Positions 6,718 through 10,783 of a DNA stretch of 10,783 bases are shown here, in pieces. The stretch is taken from positions 1 to 10,783 of the forward strand of contig DATLYH010000187.1 in NCBI GenBank assembly GCA_035575035.1, written 5' to 3'. The notes beneath the pieces are model-generated. The model was not told the DNA's origin and searched no databases. It worked only from the letters and a program-made list of their open reading frames with translations. Position 1 is the stretch's first letter, and each line of letters begins with the position of its first letter. Origin of the DNA: DATLYH01 sp035575035 (lineage in GTDB: Bacteria; Planctomycetota; Planctomycetia; Gemmatales; Gemmataceae). Made by a program: the position numbers and the translations under genes.

Positions 6718-8499
6718 ATGAGCACACGCGCCACCACCTGGACCCTTTCCCCACTCCTGACGCTGCTCGCGCTTCTCGCCGTCGGAGCCGACACCCATGC
6801 GGCGGAGGCTCGGCCCAACATCGTCGTCATCCTGGCCGACGACCAGGGCTGGGGCGACCTGAGCATCCACGGCAACACCAACCTGAGCACGCCGCACATC
6901 GACTCGCTGGCCCGCGATGGGGCCCTGTTCGAGCGCTTCTTCGTCTCGCCGGTCTGTTCCCCCACGCGGGCCGAGTTCCTGACCGGCCGCTACCACCCCC
7001 GCGGCGGCGTCTGGAGCACCTCCACCGGCGGCGAGCGGCTCGACCTCGATGAGCGGACCATCGCCGAGATCTTCCGGGCAGCCGGCTACGCCACCGGCGC
7101 CTTCGGCAAGTGGCACAACGGCTCGCAGTACCCCTACCACCCCAACGGTCGAGGGTTCGACGAGTACTACGGCTTCACCTCCGGCCACTGGGGCGACTAC
7201 TTCAGCCCGCCGCTGGAGCACAACGGCCGGCCGGTCCGCGGCAACGGTTACATCACCGACGACCTGACCGACCATGCCCTGGCGTTCATCGAGGCCAACC
7301 GCAACCGGCCCTTCTTCTGCTACCTGCCGTACAACACGCCGCACTCGCCGATGCAGGTGCCCGATCCCTTCTGGAAGAAGTTTGAGCGGGCCGATCTCAA
7401 GCTGCGCCATTCCGGCCAAAAGGAAGACCTTAACATGACCCGGGCGGCCCTGGCGATGTGTGAGAACATCGACGCCAACGTCGGCCGGTTGTTGCGCAAG
7501 CTCGATGAGTTGAAGCTGGCGGAAAAGACGATTGTCCTCTATTTCAGCGACAACGGCCCGAACAGCTGGCGCTGGAACGGCGGCATGAGGGGCCGCAAGG
7601 GCTCGACCGACGAAGGAGGCGTCCGCTCGCCGCTGCTGGTGCGCTGGCCGGGGCATATTCGACCGGGGACACGCATCATCCCTATTGCCGCCGCCATCGA
7701 CCTGCTGCCGACGTTGGCCGAGCTGGCCGGCGTCAAGGTGGTCGGGAACAAGCCGCTTGACGGCATCAGTCTGGCGCCGCTGCTGCTCGGCAAGGCGGGC
7801 GACTGGCCCGACCGCCTGATCTTCAGTCACTGGAACGGCAATGTCAGCGTCCGTACCCAGCGATACCGGCTCGACGCCGCCGGCCGACTCTATGACATGA
7901 CCAAAGACCCTGGCCAGGAGCGAGACCTTTCCCGGGAGCAGCCGGAGGTTGCCGGGAAGCTGGCCGAGGCCGTCGCCCGGTGGAAGCGGGAGGTACTGGC
8001 CGAGCTGCCGAAGAGGGACGACCGCCCCTTCCCGGTCGGTTATCGGGAGTTCCCGACCACCCCTCTCCCGGCCCGCGACGGCGTGCCGCATGGCAATGTC
8101 CGCCGCAGCGCCCGCGCCCCCAACTGCTCGTACTTCACCAACTGGACCTCGCTCGACGACCGCCTTACCTGGGACATCGAAGTCGCCACGGCCGGGCGGT
8201 ATGAAGCGATTGTCTATTACACCTGTCCGGCCGCGGATGTCGGCTCAACCATCGAACTGAGCTTCAAGGGGAGCACGCTGGAAGGCAAGGTAGCCGAGGC
8301 CCACGACCCGCCGCTGTACGGCGCTGCCAATGATCGGGTGCCGCGGGTCGGTGAGTCGTACATGAAAGATTTCCGGCCGCTGCGGTTGGGTGTCATCCCG
8401 CTGAGCCAGGGCCGCGGGACGCTGACGCTGCGGGCCATCCGGATTCCCGGCAAGCAGGTGATGGAGGTGCGCGCGGTCGTGCTCACCCTGTTGGAATAG
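6718..8499 (+). CDS. Secreted type I sulfatase with C-terminal beta-rich domain
   Basis: Predicted exported hydrolase of sulfate esters, probably on polysaccharides; the substrate is unknown. Of 593 residues, 1-29 are a signal peptide (LSPLLTLLALLAVGADTHAA). The sulfatase core follows: metal-binding DDQGWGD (41-47), the Cys-type signature CSPTR (80-84) whose Cys80 would be converted to formylglycine, GKWH (130-133), NTPHSP (206-211), SDNGP (277-281) and RGRKGSTDEGG (291-301). After the core ends near 430, about 125 residues (470-593) form a beta-rich extension with Trp/Tyr-containing strands (YFTNWTSLDDRLTWDIEVAT, AGRYEAIVYY), resembling a ligand-binding beta-sandwich; this is my inference. 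The start at 6718 has AAGGA upstream and begins the signal peptide; the longer open frame (from 6586) would bury it. The second sulfatase follows after 26 bases, so they form an operon. The formylglycine-generating enzyme must be elsewhere. Confidence 0.94.
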   Translation: MSTRATTWTLSPLLTLLALLAVGADTHAAEARPNIVVILADDQGWGDLSIHGNTNLSTPHIDSLARDGALFERFFVSPVCSPTRAEFLTGRYHPRGGVWSTSTGGERLDLDERTIAEIFRAAGYATGAFGKWHNGSQYPYHPNGRGFDEYYGFTSGHWGDYFSPPLEHNGRPVRGNGYITDDLTDHALAFIEANRNRPFFCYLPYNTPHSPMQVPDPFWKKFERADLKLRHSGQKEDLNMTRAALAMCENIDANVGRLLRKLDELKLAEKTIVLYFSDNGPNSWRWNGGMRGRKGSTDEGGVRSPLLVRWPGHIRPGTRIIPIAAAIDLLPTLAELAGVKVVGNKPLDGISLAPLLLGKAGDWPDRLIFSHWNGNVSVRTQRYRLDAAGRLYDMTKDPGQERDLSREQPEVAGKLAEAVARWKREVLAELPKRDDRPFPVGYREFPTTPLPARDGVPHGNVRRSARAPNCSYFTNWTSLDDRLTWDIEVATAGRYEAIVYYTCPAADVGSTIELSFKGSTLEGKVAEAHDPPLYGAANDRVPRVGESYMKDFRPLRLGVIPLSQGRGTLTLRAIRIPGKQVMEVRAVVLTLLE

Positions 8500-8525
8500 T
8501 CGCCTCCTTTCTCCGGAGAGATATC

Positions 8526-9863
8526 ATGCGCAGCACCGCGTTCGTTCTGGCTGCCTTCATATTGACCGCCGCGCCGGCCTGGTCCGCCGAGCCGCCGCCC
8601 CGCCCGCACATCGTGCTGGTGCTGGCCGACGACCTTGGCCCCGGCGACATCGGCTGTTATGGCGGCCGAGTTGCACCCACGCCGAACCTCGACCGGATGG
8701 CCCGGGAAGGTACACGGTTCACCCAGTACTACTCGGCGTCGCCGATCTGCTCACCGTCGCGCTGCGGGATCATCACCGGCCACTTCCCGGCCCGGTGGCG
8801 GATCACGAGCTACCTGCAGACCCGGGCGGGCAATCGCGGGTGCGAGCAGGCCGACTACCTCGACCCGAAGGCGCCGTCGCTACCCCGCGTGTTGAAGGCG
8901 GCCGGGTACGCCACCGCCCACTTTGGCAAATGGCACCTCGGCGGCGGGCGGGACGTGACCGACGCGCCGAAGTTTGCCGCCTACGGCTACGATGAGCACG
9001 CCGGTACCTGGGAGAGCCCCGAACCGCACCCGGACATCACCGCGACCAACTGGGTCTGGTCCGACAAGGACAAGGTGAAGCGCTGGCAGCGCACCGCATT
9101 CTTCATCGACCGGACGCTCGACTTCCTGAAGCGGCACCGGGACAGGCCATGCTTTGTCAATGTCTGGCTCGACGACCCGCACACCCCGTGGGTGCCGTCC
9201 GCCGACGCGAAGAAAGGTGATACCCCCGACAACCTGAGGGCGGTGATGATCGAGAACGATCGGCAGATCGGCCGGCTGCTGGACGGCCTGAAGGACCTTG
9301 GCATCGACGGGAACACGCTGGTCATTTTCACCAGCGACAACGGCCCGCTGCCGACGTTCAAGGGGGAGCGCACCCTGGGCCTGCGGGGCAGCAAGCTGAG
9401 CCTGTACGAAGGTGGGGTCCGCCTGCCGTTCATTGCCCGCTGGCCGGGGCGCGTGCCGGCCGGCCGGGTCGATGAGACGACCATCCTCGCTGCGGTAGAC
9501 TTGTTCCCGACGTGCTGTGCGCTGGCCGGGGCGGACCTGCCAAAGGACATGCAGCCCGACGGCGAGGACCGTTCCGCGGCGCTGCTGGGCAGGCCGGCGC
9601 GGGGGCGGGCAAAGCCGCTGTTCTGGGAATACGGCCGGAACGAGCAGTTCTTCCGCTACCCCGGCAGCCCGACGGATCGTTCCCCGAACGTGGCGATCCG
9701 CGACGGCGGCTGGAAGCTGCTGGTGAACGCCGACGGCACCGGAGCGGAGCTATACGACCTGACCGCCGACCCGAAGGAGACGAAGAACCTCGCTGCCGAG
9801 CAGCCGAAGGTGGCACAACGGCTCGCCGCCGCCGCCCTCGCCTGGCGACGCTCGTTGCCCTGA
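8526..9863 (+). CDS. Secreted type I sulfatase (arylsulfatase-like)
   Basis: A second exported sulfate-ester hydrolase, 445 residues, with a signal peptide at 1-21 (FVLAAFILTAAPAWSA). Core motifs: DDLGPGD (35-41), the Cys-type signature CSPSR (75-79, Cys75 to formylglycine), GKWHLGGG (134-141), DDPHTPW (216-222), SDNGPLPTF (270-278), RGSKLSLYEGG (287-297), and the closing ELYDLTADPKETKNLA block (408-423) typical of the family. Compared with its neighbour it has no extra C-terminal domain, and the inserts between motifs differ, so the pair is not a recent duplication; they probably cut different sulfate positions. GGAGAG six bases before the ATG is a good ribosome site. It is the last gene of the two-gene operon. 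Family is certain; the substrate is not readable. Confidence 0.95.
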   Translation: MRSTAFVLAAFILTAAPAWSAEPPPRPHIVLVLADDLGPGDIGCYGGRVAPTPNLDRMAREGTRFTQYYSASPICSPSRCGIITGHFPARWRITSYLQTRAGNRGCEQADYLDPKAPSLPRVLKAAGYATAHFGKWHLGGGRDVTDAPKFAAYGYDEHAGTWESPEPHPDITATNWVWSDKDKVKRWQRTAFFIDRTLDFLKRHRDRPCFVNVWLDDPHTPWVPSADAKKGDTPDNLRAVMIENDRQIGRLLDGLKDLGIDGNTLVIFTSDNGPLPTFKGERTLGLRGSKLSLYEGGVRLPFIARWPGRVPAGRVDETTILAAVDLFPTCCALAGADLPKDMQPDGEDRSAALLGRPARGRAKPLFWEYGRNEQFFRYPGSPTDRSPNVAIRDGGWKLLVNADGTGAELYDLTADPKETKNLAAEQPKVAQRLAAAALAWRRSLP

Positions 9864-9877
9864 GCAGGCCAACTGAC

Positions 9878-9930
9878 GACAGGCCGCGAAATGCGCACCG
9901 AGCACTAGTTATGTACAGACCGCGGCTGTC
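9878..9930. repeat. Inverted repeat downstream of the sulfatase operon
   Basis: Arms GACAGGCCGCG (9878-9888) and CGCGGCTGTC (9921-9930) are complementary over 10 pairs with one bulged base, enclosing a 32-base loop. It begins 15 bases after the sulfatase stop, a position suited to a transcript 3' end, but no T-run follows. Function unknown. Confidence 0.4.
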
Positions 9931-10019
9931 ATACAATCCCTGAACGCGATAAATACTCCTACGGCTGCCTCTGGGCTCCGTTAAAAGCCGAAGGCGATTC
10001 ACCCCTTCACGCGCCCCTA

Positions 10020-10041
10020 ACCCTCCGGCGTGCCGCGGGGT
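10020..10041 (+). repeat. 22-base hairpin in the kinase upstream region
   Basis: Five pairs (ACCCT/GGGGT, one T.G wobble), a C.C mismatch, three pairs and a CGTG tetraloop. The general plan resembles the CGAG-prefixed hairpin elements elsewhere in the window, but the length (22, not 20) and the flanking bases differ, so I keep it apart from that family. Confidence 0.4.
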
Positions 10042-10140
10042 GGTCGCGGAACGCGTCGCGCCGGGCAAGACCGCCCGCTCCGTTACGCCCCCCAACAGCG
10101 CTCCCGACGGTTCCTCACGCCTGGGCACTCCCCTTTTTGC

Positions 10141-10170
10141 TTGCGGCAGATGGGGGGACCGGGATAGGAT
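10141..10170 (+). promoter_or_regulatory. Weak possible promoter of the kinase gene
   Basis: TTGCGG (10141-10146) and TAGGAT (10165-10170) are 18 bases apart and match sigma70 boxes at 3 of 6 and 4 of 6 positions. Their place, about 37 leader bases before the ATG at 10214, is reasonable, but in sequence this GC-rich such a match can easily be chance. Confidence 0.25.
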
Positions 10171-10213
10171 GCAGGCGGCTGGTCCCGGCTGCTGTCTCGA
10201 AGGAGCCCCTCCC

Positions 10214-10783
10214 ATGTCCTCGCCCGACCTGACGCCCCAACTCTCTGCTTATCCGCCCGCTCCGCCCGGCTACGAATTGCTGGAAGAGATTGGCCGCGGC
10301 GGCATGGGGGTGGTCTGGCGGGCCCACGAGCGGCGACTCCAGCGGGAGGTGGCGGTCAAGCTGCTGCGGGAGGAGGGAACGGCAGCCCGGAACCGCTTCC
10401 TTTTCGAGGCGACCGTCACCGGCCAGTTGCAGCATCCCGGCATCCCGGCGGTGCACGAGTTGGGCACGCTGCCCGACGGCCGGCCGTTCCTGGCCATGAA
10501 GTTGGTCAAGGGGCGCACGCTGCACGAGTTGTTGAAGAGCCGCGACCGCGATCCGAGCCGCGACCGTGAGGGAGCGGGTACCGACCGCGGCCGGTTCATC
10601 GCCATTTTCGAGCAGGTCTGCCATGCCGTCGGTTATGCCCACGCCCACGGCGTCATTCACCGCGACCTGAAGCCAAGTAATGTGATGGTGGGGGCGCATG
10701 GGGAAGTGCAGGTGATGGACTGGGGGCTGGCGAAGGTACTGCATCCGAGCCCCGAGCGTGAGCGCGGGGAGGAGGACGACCCC
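10214..10783 (+). CDS. Serine/threonine protein kinase (PknB-like), 3' end outside window
   Basis: The first 190 residues of a Hanks-type kinase, cut by the window edge; it should phosphorylate Ser/Thr on unknown proteins. The catalytic lobe begins right away (PPGYELLEEIGRGGMGVVWRA): glycine loop GRGGMG (27-32), Lys49 (VAVK), helix-C Glu65, catalytic HRDLKPSN (149-156), and the metal-binding segment DWGLAK (169-174), where Trp replaces the usual Phe of DFG. All catalytic residues visible so far are intact. Two arginine/aspartate/glutamate-rich inserts stand out, SRDRDPSRDREGAG (109-122) in the linker between the hinge region and the catalytic loop, and SPERERGEED (179-188) in the activation segment; both coincide with hairpin elements in the DNA. 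The ATG at 10214 has AAGGAG eight bases upstream. Planctomycete members often continue into WD40, TPR or other sensor domains, which cannot be checked here. Confidence 0.93.
   Translation, partial: MSSPDLTPQLSAYPPAPPGYELLEEIGRGGMGVVWRAHERRLQREVAVKLLREEGTAARNRFLFEATVTGQLQHPGIPAVHELGTLPDGRPFLAMKLVKGRTLHELLKSRDRDPSRDREGAGTDRGRFIAIFEQVCHAVGYAHAHGVIHRDLKPSNVMVGAHGEVQVMDWGLAKVLHPSPERERGEEDDP
10537..10566 (+). repeat. 12-bp direct repeat in the kinase gene
   Basis: GAGCCGCGACCG occurs at 10537-10548 and again at 10555-10566, an 18-base (six-codon) period that yields the doubled SRDR in the protein (109-112 and 115-118). The second copy is the left arm of hairpin element B, so the repeat looks like a partial in-frame duplication of that arm. 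Confidence 0.75.
10554..10577 (+). repeat. Hairpin mini-element copy B (inside kinase gene)
   Basis: Prefix CGAG (10554-10557), then a 20-nt hairpin (10558-10577): four pairs, tandem G.A and A.G mismatches, two pairs and a GTGA loop, which as RNA would be a GNRA tetraloop. It is translated in frame as SRDREGAG in the linker before the catalytic loop of the kinase. Compared with copy C, pairs 3-18 (G-C against C-G) and 7-14 (C-G against G-C) are both swapped, keeping the stem. Confidence 0.65.
10746..10769 (+). repeat. Hairpin mini-element copy C (inside kinase gene)
   Basis: Prefix CGAG (10746-10749), then a 20-nt hairpin (10750-10769): five pairs CCCCG/CGGGG, one A.G mismatch, two pairs and a GTGA loop. 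It is read in the same phase as copy B and gives SPERERGE in the kinase activation segment. From ATCCGAGCC through GTGAG it matches copy B at 18 of 20 bases, and both differences are offset by changes on the other side of the stem. Confidence 0.65.

Larger units (their letters stand above)
9864..10213. other. 350-base non-coding region before the kinase gene
   Basis: No gene is supported. It contains a long-loop inverted repeat just after the sulfatase stop (9878-9930), an isolated TACAAT (9932-9937) resembling a -10 box without a good -35, a 22-base hairpin at 10020-10041, and a CTTTTTG run at 10134-10139 that follows only a 3-bp stem, so it is a poor terminator. Near the right end TTGCGG (10141-10146) and TAGGAT (10165-10170), 18 bases apart, could be a weak promoter for the kinase, with transcription from about 10177. 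The kinase ribosome site AAGGAG is at 10200-10205. Confidence 0.4.

Noticed and set aside
6532..8091. 519-codon open frame antisense to the first sulfatase
   Set aside because: The sense strand encodes a complete sulfatase with signal peptide and all motifs; the antisense product has no domain and is a codon-bias effect.
6718..9863. The two sulfatases as a recent tandem duplication
   Set aside because: Outside the shared catalytic motifs the sequences, insert lengths and C-termini differ greatly; they belong to different sulfatase subgroups.
10100..10140. Intrinsic terminator at the CTTTTTG run
   Set aside because: The only stem directly before the T-run is GGG/CCC (3 bp), too weak for a credible terminator.
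9430..10215. 261-codon minus-strand frame across the end of sulfatase 2 and the following gap
   Set aside because: Low-complexity Arg/Ser/Pro composition and antisense overlap with a clear gene; no family resemblance.
10537..10590. CRISPR-like or tandem repeat array
   Set aside because: Only two 12-bp units without spacers, inside a coding gene; better explained as partial duplication of a hairpin arm.

Overview
The window looks like a chromosomal piece of a GC-rich planctomycete, probably near the Gemmataceae. This is inferred from gene content: two secreted type I sulfatases in tandem, a Ser/Thr kinase with the DWG-type activation segment common in that group, an FHA-GGDEF protein, and high-GC codon use. 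No rRNA, tRNA, CRISPR array, transposase or phage gene is visible.

Layout, left to right. (1) 1-2090 is read leftward: a short-chain dehydrogenase/reductase, then an FHA-GGDEF diguanylate cyclase behind a 240-base gap with its own likely promoter. (2) At 2091-2149 a divergent gap separates the SDR from a rightward helix-turn-helix regulator that carries an 11-C tract at its domain boundary. (3) 2892-5396 is a tight rightward pair, class II fructose-1,6-bisphosphatase (glpX) and 2-methylcitrate dehydratase (prpD), with 3 bases between them. A type II citrate/2-methylcitrate synthase faces prpD tail to tail, 17 bases away. (4) A 182-base divergent region with recognisable sigma70-like promoters on both strands separates the synthase from a rightward sulfatase operon (6718-9863). 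(5) A 350-base non-coding gap with inverted repeats precedes a Ser/Thr kinase cut by the right edge.

How the genes fit together (inference). The synthase and PrpD could provide the first two steps of the methylcitrate cycle, turning propionyl-CoA towards pyruvate and succinate. GlpX is the committed gluconeogenic phosphatase, so its coupling to prpD suggests propionate-derived carbon being sent to sugar. No prpB-type lyase is present. The exported sulfatases fit sulfated-polysaccharide use. The kinase, the FHA-GGDEF protein and the HTH protein are signalling or regulatory genes with no proven link to the metabolic genes.

The most unusual signal is a small hairpin motif present three times: once between the HTH gene and glpX (minus strand) and twice inside the kinase gene, in frame and at loop positions of the kinase fold. 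All copies share a CGAG prefix, a 20-nt hairpin plan and a central A.G mismatch. Three stem positions differ between copies by double changes that keep pairing. This suggests a dispersed, structure-conserved miniature element tolerated within protein-coding genes.
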